Assembly: GCA_048013815.1 (NCBI GenBank)
Contig: CM106585.1
Coordinates: 12,152,001 to 12,216,000 of the forward strand
DNA: 64,000 bases
Reading direction: 5' to 3'
Source: Setoptus koraiensis
Lineage: Eukaryota > Arthropoda
Of this stretch, positions 1-11,627 are shown piece by piece. Made by a program: the position numbers and the translations under genes. Positions within the stretch are counted from its first letter, which is position 1. Each line of letters starts with the position of its first letter. The notes beneath the pieces were generated by a model. That model was not told the DNA's origin. It made no database searches and saw only the letters and a list, made by a program, of their open reading frames with translations.

Positions 1-1076
1 AAGGAATTGGAAGAATCTACTGCTACCCTTACTCGACCGAACAAATTTAATGTTGGACGCAAATCCGGACCCTCAGTCTGATCTTGGTGTCTACTTAGAC
101 CATTGATGCCCTCTTGGGCTTGCTTCTCCTCATCCAGAACTCGCTTAGATTCGGAATCAGTGCGCGAATCTTGAAACTGTTTACTTGACTTTGAAATTAT
201 CTTGCAAATAATATTCTTTAGAGATAGATTCTCTGTCGTGGATATGACTGGTTTCCTACAGGTTGGACAAGCCGAATTTCTATGAAGCCATTGATAGATG
301 CAATATTTGCAGAAAGTATGGGAGCAATTGACGATGATTGGATTTATATAAACATCACGACATATAAGACAAGTGAGATCCGTTTCAAATAGATGCTCGA
401 TATTGCTATGATATATGTCAAGAGCCCGAGCTTCAGCTCTCTCATTTTGTAACTTTTCTTCCTTATCTCTCATCTCTTGTTCGAGTTTGATTTGACTCTT
501 GGAGGGTTTAATTTTCAATGCATGTGTAGTGGCGATCCTATTTATTATGGATCGATTTTTTTGGCGTGAAGTTTTACGTATTTGTGTATTGTCCGAGGTT
601 TTCGCAGGTATCGATCTGAGAGGGCTTGCTTTTCCTTTTTTCTTCCTTTTTGTTGAGCCTGAATTGGTAGCTCGGGTATGATTGTGCTTGTGGTTCGTGT
701 ATGTTGTCGTGGTGTGGCCAGTGTTTGGTAGATTAGGTTGATTGTTGGCATCTTTTTGGCCGCTTGTAAGTTGAATATAACCATTCTTTGGTTGGCCGGT
801 CTGTTTGACAGAATGATTTCCATTAATTACTCTTTTTGAGTTTCTCCTGTTTATCTGACGATTTTGAGGTTGGTTTTGAGCAGCGTTGCGTGAATTGGTC
901 GTTGAATGTATGAAATCTCTAGAATCGATGGCATTATCCCTGGACTTGTAACGCCTAGAACGGGTATTATTGGTCAAGACGGACGTATCCAAAATATCCA
1001 TGGACGTGACAGGCACTGCCACGGCGGTTGCCGTCCTTAGACGTTTTCGATCACGGCTAGCGTTACGAGAGCTCAT
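1..1076 (-). CDS. RING-finger E3 ubiquitin ligase, RNF8-like (cut by the window's left edge)
   Basis: An open frame runs leftward from the ATG at 1074-1076 to the window edge, giving 358 residues and no stop. The first ~200 residues are low-complexity, rich in Asn, Thr, Ser and Arg. A charged stretch that could form a coiled coil (about 190-220) comes next, then a C3HC4 RING at about 233-280: CLIC, then CSHTFCKYC, then CPTCRKP. The RING and the residues after it most resemble RNF8, and CHFR less closely. Such proteins pass ubiquitin from an E2 to substrates; RNF8 acts at DNA breaks. The N-terminal FHA domain of RNF8 is absent from the visible part, so substrate targeting may differ. The RING itself is sure; the orthologue is inferred. 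Confidence 0.72.
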   Translation of the reverse strand, partial: MSSRNASRDRKRLRTATAVAVPVTSMDILDTSVLTNNTRSRRYKSRDNAIDSRDFIHSTTNSRNAAQNQPQNRQINRRNSKRVINGNHSVKQTGQPKNGYIQLTSGQKDANNQPNLPNTGHTTTTYTNHKHNHTRATNSGSTKRKKKGKASPLRSIPAKTSDNTQIRKTSRQKNRSIINRIATTHALKIKPSKSQIKLEQEMRDKEEKLQNERAEARALDIYHSNIEHLFETDLTCLICRDVYINPIIVNCSHTFCKYCIYQWLHRNSACPTCRKPVISTTENLSLKNIICKIISKSSKQFQDSRTDSESKRVLDEEKQAQEGINGLSRHQDQTEGPDLRPTLNLFGRVRVAVDSSNS

Positions 1077-2266
1077 CTCTGGGATGCAAGAGAGATTATT
1101 TTGAATAATATCAGTAGTTGATGTCCGATATGAGATAATTGCACTAAGATTGAGGTTTTGGTGATCTTGATAACTTGATACTTGTATGTGTGTGCTTGAC
1201 ACAGTCAATTGATTGGTTGGGGTTTATCTGGGTTTATATGCACAGTGTTGGTCTCCCTTCGAGGACAATAATACTCTCCTGATAATTGATTATATATGGT
1301 ACATTGTCGGCCAGCCTAGTGCCGAAGGAGCCGAATTGAGTTGCGCTGAAGAGATAGCTTGAATTGATTTTATATTTGATCGATATTTGGTACGCTATTG
1401 AATGCAACAAGCACTGTAAAATTGATGGTAGGTGAATAAATGATAATAATTGTTTGGTCTCAATACACAGTCTTGGTGCGGTGTGGTCATTCAGCGAGAC
1501 TAGAGCAAATCTTGTTTTCTCAAAATTACAAAATCACTGGTGATAATGATTGTTCTAGTTTCAAGATGGGTATTTTCAGTTATAGAGAATTTTATGCGCC
1601 CGATGGGCATGCGCAATGGACACGTGGATTGTGTGCCTAGAGCAAGCAAACAAAACGAGAGAAAGGGGGCAACCATTTACACTTTACACTGCACTTTACA
1701 TTATCCCTCACGAGTTTACAGCTGACAAGTGAGCAAGCATCACCATTCAGCTGTGCACGGGGAAAAGCACACAAGAAATATTCAACCTCTCTGCTTGATC
1801 ATAATCTCTCTGGTTCACGATATACCCTGAACTCGGACAAATCCCGTTGACACATCCACTCATTTGAGACGAGCGACTCAAATCCGAGAGCTCAGGTTCT
1901 GGAGGTTTGAGCGTAAATTAAAACAAAAAACGAATCGTCATCGTCTTGGCAAATTAGGCTTGATAAGGCCGGACAGGTCAGGGTGGCTACTTGGGATGTG
2001 TGTCATCTAGGTCAAACTTTCACTCTGGTCGGACTGATTCGATCAGATGCCTACATGGCTCGGCGGTCAATCAGGGGCGCAATATGAGCAATCACTCGAT
2101 GCGAATAGCAACACCAAATGAATTGCGTGTTACGCACGCAATAAAGAAATAAGCCAACAAGACCACTTCGGCTCAGAAGTGAAATCGAGGCAATAATCGG
2201 CGGCCGGCCGGCCAGACTGCACAACGTAAGATCAGATGATATCAGATAAAAAATAAATACACGCAC
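1077..2266. other. Intergenic, promoter side of the RING gene
   Basis: No open frame here looks coding. It holds the upstream region of the leftward RING gene and ends at the 3' end of ribophorin I. A short CG-rich run of ggcc repeats lies near 2201-2216. Confidence 0.5.
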
Positions 2267-2272
2267 TTTATT
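2267..2272 (-). terminator. Poly(A) signal of ribophorin I
   Basis: AATAAA on the minus strand lies about 18 nt past the ribophorin I stop, implying a very short 3' UTR. Confidence 0.6.
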
Positions 2273-2290
2273 AATATCATTATTGACAAC

Positions 2291-3862
2291 CTACTTCTTT
2301 ACACTGCTCGCTGACTTGACCGGTTTCGGCTTGGAACCAGATATTTTTGTTCCAATGGAAAAGTTCAATCTTGAATATACAATAATCGTCAGGCACAGCA
2401 AGAATATAGCCGTCATAAGCAGAATAGGCTCTTGTATAAGATAGAACTTGCTATAATTGTAATAGATGTTGAACGATTTTCCAACAATATGCTGATCCAC
2501 TAGGTTGGTCTTACGCAAAACTATAACCGGCCTACCAACAGTGTCAAGATAGGAATACTTGACCTCATCCGGCTTCCTCTCATACTCAAAAGGCAGGTCC
2601 AATTTTATGTTCGAGGCACCTTCGGGAAAGACAATTTTGACTACACTCTCATCGATGACCATGTTCTCAAATAATAGATCAGCAAAGGCCACCGTTAGCT
2701 TGTGTCGCACGTTTGAACTTATCGATGTAGATAGATATTTGTCGGCTTGAATAGTGTAACCAAGTTTATAATTTGTTACCCAGCCACCAAACAACGGAAA
2801 TCTAGGCCGTACGTTGACAAGTGTGTTTGCGCCAGTCTTACGAACGTCCGACGTTGAAATGTTACCGATGGCGTCACGGTAATAGATGTCACGAGCATCA
2901 GAGGGTAGTCTAGTTAGGAATGCTCTGACGGAATTAAGGCCACTAGAGTGGTCTCGTTGATAGTCATATCGTGAGAACGAACCCTTCAATTTGGCTCCAA
3001 CGTGCTCGAGATCGATTTCGTTTTCAATACTGATGACGTTACCCCAATGAGAAACTTCAACTGATCTTTGCAATCTCCTGACCGCAACGAATGGATTGTT
3101 ATTTTCAAAATGACATTCAAGTGGATCCATCACTTGGTTATCACCACCAAACAGTGCTGAGGGAACATCTCTAAATGGACCGTATGTCAATCTACCAGAG
3201 CCTGTTGTTTGTTTGGTCGCCTTAGAAAATGATTCCAATCTTGAACCCTCGGGTAATTTAACCTTAGTAGTCTGAGTTTTGGTCACATAAGGAGAAACGA
3301 CATGCTGATAGCCGTGATATTTTACGAATTGCCTCTCGTTTTGTGCTATTTCTCTGGGATAATTCTGCAGTAGATGTGTAAATATCATGGTTACCACAAG
3401 AGGTTGTTTGAGTGTCTCTCCAACAGGTAACTGTTTTGAACCTAGATCGACTTTAAAGATAGTTGCTATAAATCCATTGGCAGCGATAGTAGCTCCTGCC
3501 TTTTGCACCTTGAGAGGTAAACTCGATAATGTGACATCTATGTAGGCTAGGTGCTCGGAGTGTTTCTGATCTAGAGCTATCAAGTAGCTTTTAAGTGGCG
3601 AAGTTGATCCTTTTGGATTTTCTACTAATATCTTTTCTGTGACTTTGACAAGTTGCGAGGAAAGATCAATCGTTCTCTCAATCTTTGTGTTAATTGTGCT
3701 CGTAGCCGAATTCAAATCCAAGTCTTTAGTCAAGTCATCCAAAGGCAAAAGGACCTCACCTTGTCCTGATCCAAATCCCGAATCAACAAGACAAATAAGT
3801 AGACATATTGATTTTAAGATAAATGTTAGCGAAATTGTTTGGCTGGCCATCATTCCAAGCAT
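2291..3862 (-). CDS. RPN1: Ribophorin I, oligosaccharyltransferase subunit 1
   Basis: A single-exon frame of 523 residues. Ribophorin I is a subunit of the ER complex that transfers the preformed glycan from dolichol to Asn in nascent chains. A hydrophobic signal peptide (about 10-32) is followed by the conserved lumenal region, with family hallmarks such as SRYDYQRD, FPLFGGWVTNYKLGY and LPFEYERKPDEVKYSYLDT. One membrane helix (about 478-498, LLMTAIFLLCLTIIVYSRL) follows. The protein ends about 25 residues later in a Lys/Ser-rich tail. Human ribophorin I (607 residues) has a much longer cytosolic tail. The ATG at 3860-3862 opens the signal peptide. The gene is divergent from WDR6, with 409 bp between the two starts. 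Confidence 0.96.
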   Translation of the reverse strand: MLGMMASQTISLTFILKSICLLICLVDSGFGSGQGEVLLPLDDLTKDLDLNSATSTINTKIERTIDLSSQLVKVTEKILVENPKGSTSPLKSYLIALDQKHSEHLAYIDVTLSSLPLKVQKAGATIAANGFIATIFKVDLGSKQLPVGETLKQPLVVTMIFTHLLQNYPREIAQNERQFVKYHGYQHVVSPYVTKTQTTKVKLPEGSRLESFSKATKQTTGSGRLTYGPFRDVPSALFGGDNQVMDPLECHFENNNPFVAVRRLQRSVEVSHWGNVISIENEIDLEHVGAKLKGSFSRYDYQRDHSSGLNSVRAFLTRLPSDARDIYYRDAIGNISTSDVRKTGANTLVNVRPRFPLFGGWVTNYKLGYTIQADKYLSTSISSNVRHKLTVAFADLLFENMVIDESVVKIVFPEGASNIKLDLPFEYERKPDEVKYSYLDTVGRPVIVLRKTNLVDQHIVGKSFNIYYNYSKFYLIQEPILLMTAIFLLCLTIIVYSRLNFSIGTKISGSKPKPVKSASSVKK

Positions 3863-4271
3863 CTATGAATGGTTTGTGGGAATACAGATGGTGTGAGGGT
3901 TATTGTTCCTGATACAGTCACCGATTAATCTCAAATATTGGATATGTTGCTAAGGTAAATCAATGCAAATCGTGTGGACTGGACATAACACATGTTTTAG
4001 GACTTCCAAGACTTGCCATTCGATTATCTTTTTGCGTAGCCTTCAGCTGATTCGTGTGCGGTGTCATGCGATAGAGTCCGGTTCATATTCTAAGTTCAAC
4101 CGCGAAATTCAATTGACTTCAATGAAAAAATATATTGCTCACATGTTCATAAATTATCAAAGACAAAAACAGATTACGGATCAAGATCGATAGACTTTTA
4201 TTATTTTCTTACTTATAAATATAATCCAATGAAAAAATCAGCTCCAGTCATTGGAACATGTTCTGGAAACA
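3863..4271. promoter_or_regulatory. Shared divergent promoter region of RPN1 and WDR6
   Basis: Only 409 bp separate the two head-to-head start codons, so both promoters and 5' UTRs must lie here. I see no convincing TATA box or named motif; the call rests on geometry. Confidence 0.5.
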
Positions 4272-7200
4272 ATGACAAACAAAACTGTGATCAAGAGTGT
4301 CTGTAATTTTTCTCAAGTAAGGAGCTTGCAAAACGTGGAAGATAGATATTTATTGGTTGCAAACGGTAATAGTATCCTTACCTATTCAATCCAGGGAAGT
4401 TCGATTTCCGAGGAACCTATTTCGACAAATCAAATTTTCTCATGCTTCGGCATCACTAAAATACTTGTGGAATCACCCCTCAAGACAAAGCATTTTGTCA
4501 TTTCATTAGGCAATAGATATTTAGCTGTAAACAGATTTTTATTGGCTAATGGCCATTTGTGTCAAGAGGAAAAAACAAAATTTCATATTAATCTCAATGA
4601 ATGGGCGCTAGATGCTTTATTTCAACCCAACTGTGATGACATTATAAATGTTGTATCCGCTTGCAATCGGGTTACATCAGTTAACTGGAGACGGGGAGAA
4701 AAGTTGCACACATTTGAATGTGCAACTAGTTGCATACTTTACTCGGCAAAACTAAGAAATTCTTCTGTGGATGGAGAACTTATTGTCACTGGCGGAACTG
4801 TATTCAAACAAATTCTTATATGGTTCGCTAACACCAAGGATAAGAGAAAATGTCCTGTAGCCCATCATCTACACAATCATGATGGAGTGATTTTCGATAT
4901 CGACTATAGTGCCAAGTATCACAAACTAGCATCCGCCTCCGATGACAGGAGTGTAAGAGTTTGGAATTATCCTGACCCTGATCGCTCACATATCGAATCA
5001 TCCGAGCATATCCTCTATGGTCATCAGTCCAGGGTTTGGTGCGTTAAATTCATTGATTCAGATGACGAATCATATCATTCTCTCTTGATAAGTGGAGGTG
5101 AAGATGGGTCTGCATTTGTGTGGAATCACCAAACAGGATCTAGAATCGCCTCTGTAAATCTCAGTTCATCATCTTTGTGGAGTGTGATACAAAGTAGGAA
5201 TCCCATGAGGCTTTATTACGGATCCAACTATGGTAGGGTTATATCTTGTGATCTCATAAGTCTAATAAAAAACTCTTCAACCATTCCATGTTATGAGTCA
5301 GATTTTAAGACAACCAAAAGAGAGACGGATATTCTTACAAGTCTATGTTGGGTGGGTAAAGGTGCGGTTATATCTATGAATAAGTCCGGTGTAATCAAAC
5401 TAAGCACTACAGATATGTCTACAGGAAATCTCAACACTAAAGTGCTTAATGTTAAAGGTTTGAATACGGAAAGTTGTTTCGAAAGTTACTCTACCATGGC
5501 TGTGTCCGAATCTAATCAGATCGCAATTGGTGATAAAGCTGGCAAAGTCCATCTATTCCATCTCTCGCATGGACCGGAACGCGTTGATGAATCTATTAAT
5601 CTCTCTCAAGAACTCAATGCACACGAAGGTGAAAGTAAAGTTTGTGGTTTGGAATGGTTGGATAATGATACCTTACTGTCTAGTGATGTATTTGGTCGAA
5701 TAAAAGTTTGGAAAGTTGATGACATCGAGAGGCCAAATTGCGTAGGAAATCATAAATTGCCAAAGAGTAGACACTCATGGGTCACCGCAACCTGTTTTAC
5801 TAAATCACTCAATGAAGAATATCAAATCGCGGTAGGTGATAGGTCAGGAGGTGTCTATTTCTACAAAGAAGGCCTGGTCGATCCACAAAATTGTTATCCA
5901 AAGCTCCATGGCGTAGACGGTGTGTCTAGCGTCCAACTAACTAAAAGTCACATGGTTTATTCAACTGGTCGAGATGGAAGAATTATGGAGTTTTCTTTGT
6001 TAAAGGACCAACTGATTTTGATGAGAACATTCTTTAAATCAAAATTCATTGAATGGACTAGTCGGCTGATATTAGATCCCGAAGATGGATTCCCAGTGAA
6101 AGTGCTAGGATTCCATTCTACGAATTTTATTGAATATGATCTCAAAGAGAGTCGCATTTCTTGGTCGGTGTCTTGCGGCGGAGGGCATAGACTGTGGTTG
6201 TATGATACGGACTTTCAAGGAACAAGTAATTTCATCTATAATAAGTATGGAACATTGCATAGAGTATCAAAGAATGCCCCTGAAGGCAACATTGAAAGGA
6301 TGACATATTGTGGCAAATATCCACCACTTTGCTCCAACTATCATAGTTCCCAGATTCGTTGTTGTGCAATCATATCAAGAACTTATCGTAATAATTGCTC
6401 TCTGTTCGCAACGGGTGGTGACGACAATCTCATAGTTATTCACCTATTTGATAGTTCAGCGGGTGCCCGCACACGGGTTTTGCAGACACTGTATGGTCAT
6501 ATATCTAGCGTGAAATCATTAACGTCGACTAAATTCGAGGGTAGTGACGCCGATTATTTGCTTGTATCCGGCGGTGGACGCTGTCAAATGATATTCTGGA
6601 AAATATCACTATCTAGCGATAGCGTTGGCATCACTACAAGGGAAATCAAGAATATATCAGTGGATGATTTTGAGAACCCCAAGACACACAAAGAAATCAA
6701 ACGAAAAGTTTGGAAGGACATGAATCACGACGGCCGTTGCGGTGAGGCAAGAATAATGAGCTTGTCTGTGGTTTGCGAGAAAAATGAATGTGGAGATATT
6801 CGTTTCACAATCGCTTGTGCCGGCTCTGATGCTAAATTCAGATTATTTCATTTGGACTATGACCCTGTCTTAGAAAATTACTCACTAAAGATTGCATACA
6901 GCTCATCTGTAGATGGAAGTTGCTTAAATGTAGCACGCTTACTTTCCAGTACAACGTGTTTAATTGGCTCCAATGAGGGCTCCGTGATAATTTATTCTAA
7001 GAGAGATGGAGACACATGGAAGCAAGCAAATAAATGGCGCCCACATTCGCGAGGAGTAATGGATGTTGCGACAGAAAAGTCAACAGGACATTTGCTAGTT
7101 GCCTCGGTAGGCGACGATAATAAGATTAATGTTAGCAGACTAAAAACAAATAAGGAATGTTGTGATCAAGACTCTATGAACATTGATGAAGATTACAAGT

Positions 7201-7580
7201 TATCAAACAAATACGCTCATGATGCCCAAGCAAGTGGAATAGTTATATTGGACAAAGGGCAACAATTTCTCAGTTGTTCAGTTGATCAGAGATTGACCTT
7301 GTGGAAAGTTTGTAATTCCTCCTCTGTTTCTACTTCCTCTCTATCCACGATGACAACAAGTGCAACAGACAAACACGTAGACAATACAAGTATCTTTTTA
7401 GTACCTGTGGCTTCTACAATATCTAATGTTGCGGATATCACAGGTTGTTATATTTTGAATGAGTCATCCACATCAAGTTCCGTGACGTCGTTATCGGCAT
7501 CATCACTGACATCTACAACAGCTGAGTTATACATAATAATTTACGGATTTGGATTGGAAATTTTAAAGTTGTTGCATTGA
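4272..7580 (+). CDS. WDR6: WDR6, WD-repeat partner of the tRNA 2'-O-methyltransferase
   Basis: A single-exon frame of about 1,102 residues built of many WD40 repeats. Clear blades include LASASDDRSVRVWNY, then GHQSRVWCVKF followed by LLISGGEDGSAFVWN, and a late pair GHISSVKSL and LLVSGGGRCQMIFW. Length and repeat layout fit WDR6, the orthologue of yeast Trm734/Rtt10. It partners FTSJ1/Trm7 in 2'-O-methylation of position 34 in some tRNAs and is cytoplasmic. The frame is open from a TTG at 4251, but the first ATG, at 4272, is the sensible start. The C-terminus has a Ser/Thr-rich stretch (about 1020-1090). The orthologue call rests on architecture and overall resemblance. Confidence 0.88.
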   Translation: MTNKTVIKSVCNFSQVRSLQNVEDRYLLVANGNSILTYSIQGSSISEEPISTNQIFSCFGITKILVESPLKTKHFVISLGNRYLAVNRFLLANGHLCQEEKTKFHINLNEWALDALFQPNCDDIINVVSACNRVTSVNWRRGEKLHTFECATSCILYSAKLRNSSVDGELIVTGGTVFKQILIWFANTKDKRKCPVAHHLHNHDGVIFDIDYSAKYHKLASASDDRSVRVWNYPDPDRSHIESSEHILYGHQSRVWCVKFIDSDDESYHSLLISGGEDGSAFVWNHQTGSRIASVNLSSSSLWSVIQSRNPMRLYYGSNYGRVISCDLISLIKNSSTIPCYESDFKTTKRETDILTSLCWVGKGAVISMNKSGVIKLSTTDMSTGNLNTKVLNVKGLNTESCFESYSTMAVSESNQIAIGDKAGKVHLFHLSHGPERVDESINLSQELNAHEGESKVCGLEWLDNDTLLSSDVFGRIKVWKVDDIERPNCVGNHKLPKSRHSWVTATCFTKSLNEEYQIAVGDRSGGVYFYKEGLVDPQNCYPKLHGVDGVSSVQLTKSHMVYSTGRDGRIMEFSLLKDQLILMRTFFKSKFIEWTSRLILDPEDGFPVKVLGFHSTNFIEYDLKESRISWSVSCGGGHRLWLYDTDFQGTSNFIYNKYGTLHRVSKNAPEGNIERMTYCGKYPPLCSNYHSSQIRCCAIISRTYRNNCSLFATGGDDNLIVIHLFDSSAGARTRVLQTLYGHISSVKSLTSTKFEGSDADYLLVSGGGRCQMIFWKISLSSDSVGITTREIKNISVDDFENPKTHKEIKRKVWKDMNHDGRCGEARIMSLSVVCEKNECGDIRFTIACAGSDAKFRLFHLDYDPVLENYSLKIAYSSSVDGSCLNVARLLSSTTCLIGSNEGSVIIYSKRDGDTWKQANKWRPHSRGVMDVATEKSTGHLLVASVGDDNKINVSRLKTNKECCDQDSMNIDEDYKLSNKYAHDAQASGIVILDKGQQFLSCSVDQRLTLWKVCNSSSVSTSSLSTMTTSATDKHVDNTSIFLVPVASTISNVADITGCYILNESSTSSSVTSLSASSLTSTTAELYIIIYGFGLEILKLLH

Positions 7581-8515
7581 TAGTATTAATTTATAACCTG
7601 CGTGCTTCAACTGTAAGAAGGAACAACAAAAACGACAGCGACAGTAGCAACAGTGGCGATATAAACATTGATTCCTTGAACTTGCGTTTTCTCGTTAACA
7701 AACTTGTCAGCAACGTTGTGCATACTGTATTCTTTTGCCCGATTTATACGACGACAACAACGACAGCGGCAACAACAACAATGACAGCTCACAGTCGATT
7801 TGGCCGAGATCATCTTACTTAATCATCACCGATGCAACTTTCATTTTCGTTTCTTTGTTGTTTCTCTAGTTTGAGAAAAGAAGCAATATTCACCACCACC
7901 ACCACCACCACTTTACAGAATACATAGTGAGTAAAAGAAGGAGTTGTTGTAGAAACAGATGATATTCTGGCGAGAGTGAGTGGTGAGTAGTCATTAGTGA
8001 CTAGTCTGGTGACATGATAGTTATCGTCATAATTTGTTTTCTATAGCACACTATGCGAGCGAGCCAGACAACCATGGCTAGATGATGATACTTTTAATCG
8101 TAACTACACGGCAACAGCAGCGACATCAACAACCGTGCTCTGAATGTCACTACCGCCAGAATAATAATGATAATAATAAAAAGCTGCCTATCTCTTTCGA
8201 TGACTCTTGAAACTTATGGCAAGTAGGCTTTCTCGCAATCAAAATCGCAAGCTAAATAGCTTCTTTTTCTCTTTTTTCTCTCTCTCCCTCTCTCTTCTTT
8301 CATCGTAATGTATGCGCAGCAGCAGGTTGTCAGTGTCTTGCGGCATGACCATGCCTTGAATCGCGTTATCAACAACAATAAATTGCAATGAAACTACCAC
8401 TGCTGTTAGTTACTTGTAGTTAGAAGCAGTATTAGACCTACTTACAACCTAAAACTATCAATTTAGTCGGTTGTTTTGCACAACAATTGAATTGACGGTG
8501 CAACAAGAGAGAAAA

Positions 8516-8547
<32 letters not shown>

Positions 8548-11500
8548 CCGATCTGACTAAGCAAACAAACTCATTCGCTCATTCGTTGGACAGCCGCCTG
8601 GCTGGCTGGCTGGCTTGCCATAATAGTCTAGACTTGAGTTTATTTGAGCGATCGACGTTCGTGTCTGGGATCAACGGAGTAGTAAGGGTCTATTGAGATG
8701 ACAACAATGAAGTCTGTTGTTGTCGCCGTCGCTGTCGAAGAGGAATCGAGAAGGAGGAGAAACAAGTGAAGAAGGAGTAGATTACTAAGACAACTTTTCA
8801 ACAGCAGCAACAACAACGACAGGCTAGTGAATATGGCAGTTGTTACAATTTGCTGGATTGTTGATCGATCAAGTTCATTGGTTTAATGAGACACACACAC
8901 ATATCTGATGGTAAGGCACACGCTTGATTGGAAAAGACATGGTTCATATGAATACACTGTGTCTTGTCGATGGAAGTGGCGTAACAACGACAGCCAGACT
9001 AACTTTTAGCCAAACAGATATCGTTCGAATGAGAGGCACAATTTATTGGATTCAGTTAGTCGACACTAACGGTGACAACGACAACAATATCGCCAGTAGT
9101 AATATTAGCATTAATAGTGACAATATTGTGTCCGCCACCCAAGCATTTATTAAACATGTACTATGATGTGTGTCGCCTAACTAAAACTATTTCTGTCAAC
9201 ATTTTTCCCAATTGTTGTTGTTTCTCAATCTCAAATTATCTCTCATTCACTGTGTGTCAATCTCTATAATTATGTTAATTGTATCAACTAGTAATATTGT
9301 TGCTAAATCCAAGACAGCAACATCGGATACTGTTTGTTTCAACGATCAACGATTGTCGTTCTAACAACTTGTGTGTCGCCAATCTACCTCTACTAACGAA
9401 AATATGTTCGCCTGACTAACTTGTTTACTGGGCAAAATTAAAGAGCTAATTTATTTTTTGTTTACTCTCGAGGCAAGTCACGATGAATGCACAGGTGACT
9501 ACTGTGATAATCAAGCTCAAATGTCGGACCAAGTTTTTAAAAGCAGCAGTCAATCAATGAAGCGCATCAGAGTTACATAACCATCATTATCATAAAAAGT
9601 TCAGCCAAGCAGCTATAAGTCGGCTAAAAGATCGAGTCTCTGTTATAAGAGCAACAACAACGACAAAATATTCATTAAGCTCAATGCATCACTCTTTTCC
9701 TAAAATTAGTATCGCTAATCGTTAGAGGGCCACATAGAAAACGAAAACAAACAAACGAAAAATAATGTCACCACACCCAGTCAAGAGATACGTCGTCATT
9801 GTAAGATCGACTTTGGATGAATATTGCATTTCTATTGACGACAAAACAAAGCAAAACCACACAGTCGATAGAGGATTGAAACTGAAATAATCGAGACAAA
9901 CCATCACCTATTCTATACAACTTTCACACCAAATTTATAACCAAATTTATCTACTTGAACACACACTAGGATACAGCAATCAATTGTCATCTGAATAGAT
10001 CGATTCAACAATGGAAACGGGCCTCTGGTGGTCATTTTGATGAGAGATAAATTATTATTAGAATCAACATCAACTTAGATCGAGCACGAGCCAAAGATCT
10101 CATCGCCATTGAGGTAAGTAATACAACAACCGGATGGAATTGCGTTAACGCAAGAAATGGTTAAATTAAGGACTAATCAACGCAAAGAGTGACAGAAAGA
10201 GAGTGATGGCCAATGTCCTGTCAAGTGTCAATCGGCTTGTGTGATCATTTGTTTGACATGTGAACTTGGCAGTTGTTGATCACGTCACAGTTGTTGTTGT
10301 GCTCAACGACACTGACAATTGTGAATAATAACACTACGGTGTTTACAAACTATCAGCTATAACAACTTTGGCAAGTGATGACAATCAGCAACGCGATGAT
10401 ATAATCGACGACAGATATATGGCCGTCTCTTATGACACTCGATTGTGTCAGAAATTCTGAGAATAGACACTGACAAGATTGTGAGAGATGTGTCAGTAGT
10501 TGCCGTGCGGCCATGTATTCCAATTGAATAGCCCGTCATTGGCGGCACAATGATATAATAAAAAAAGTAGTTTTATAACGAAAGTAGCAGCGATCATTTA
10601 GGTGGGCACAACTCGACAACGATCGTTTAGGTTGGCGATGATGCAAACAAAACCGACATTGTGAGAGTATCTTTGTTGCCAAAAACTCGCTGTTGGTGTG
10701 ATGATGCAGATAATATGCATGAATTGTCACCCAGCCAGCAAGTTGAGTCGTTTAGAAAAGGCCACGAGAGTGTGTATGCAATAACACCCAAAGTAAGTTT
10801 TTGCTGTCGACTCAAACTGAGGCTATCGTGAGATACACACACGGCGAATACAACAACAACAACAACTACAACAAGTGTTTTTCAAAGCCGCCAAATTGAT
10901 TAAATTGCATACGTCGCCGTGATGATCGATGATCATCATCGCACCGTGTCTTGATCAATTACATCTCTCAGGATGCTTGTTAAATACTTGCGAAAAAAAA
11001 AGATACGACTAAAGATCATCGCTACTAATATTAGTCGCGCTGGCAGCTAGATGGGGGGTGGTGCAAAAACAATCAATGTTCGCCATCTTCTCGAATGTCG
11101 ACTCGATAACGTTCCGACAACAGCAACAGCCAGAACAGCAACGGCAAAGCCAACACCAACAACAACTAGCTAACAACAACATAATTTATAATTTGGTTGT
11201 CTCGCGAGCAACATTGTCTAAATGGCGAGATGTGAGTTTGTAGCTTGTTTGCACGACGTGCACACTTAGCTATCAGGTCGCAGAGTCTCGTATCGACATT
11301 GACAGTAAATCAAATTATTAGTGCCATCACTCTGGTGAGACCTATGAGTCTCATAGTATGAGTTTCATAGTATGAGTTTCATAGTATGAGAGACCTGTCT
11401 GTCATTTTATAGTTGCAAGTTCACTTTTTCGCTCATTTCAGTTGTTGATCAAAGAAATTTTTTCATCCGTTCATCGATAATTGTTGCTACCAATTATCAT

Positions 11501-11627
11501 TATCAGTCGTGACTATCATTCGTCGACAAATCAACAAAACAGCAACAACAAAACACTGACTGAAAAAACACACAAGAGGACAAAAAACGACTGACACAAG
11601 CAGTCTGAAATAACACACAGCATTTGA
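7581..11627. other. Long repeat-rich non-coding stretch
   Basis: About 4 kb with no frame I would call coding. It holds CAA/CAG and ACG-type trinucleotide patches (7,740-7,790; 8,800-8,820; 10,850-10,875; 11,115-11,170), a CCA run near 7,892-7,912, a GA run near 8,523-8,545 and ggct repeats near 8,598-8,620. It probably contains the promoter and any 5' UTR of the CRAL-TRIO gene to the right. Confidence 0.5.
11343..11392. repeat. 14-bp tandem repeat
   Basis: Three direct copies of TCATAGTATGAGTT start at 11351, 11365 and 11379; the last copy differs at its final bases. It sits about 240 bp upstream of the CRAL-TRIO start codon. Confidence 0.8.
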
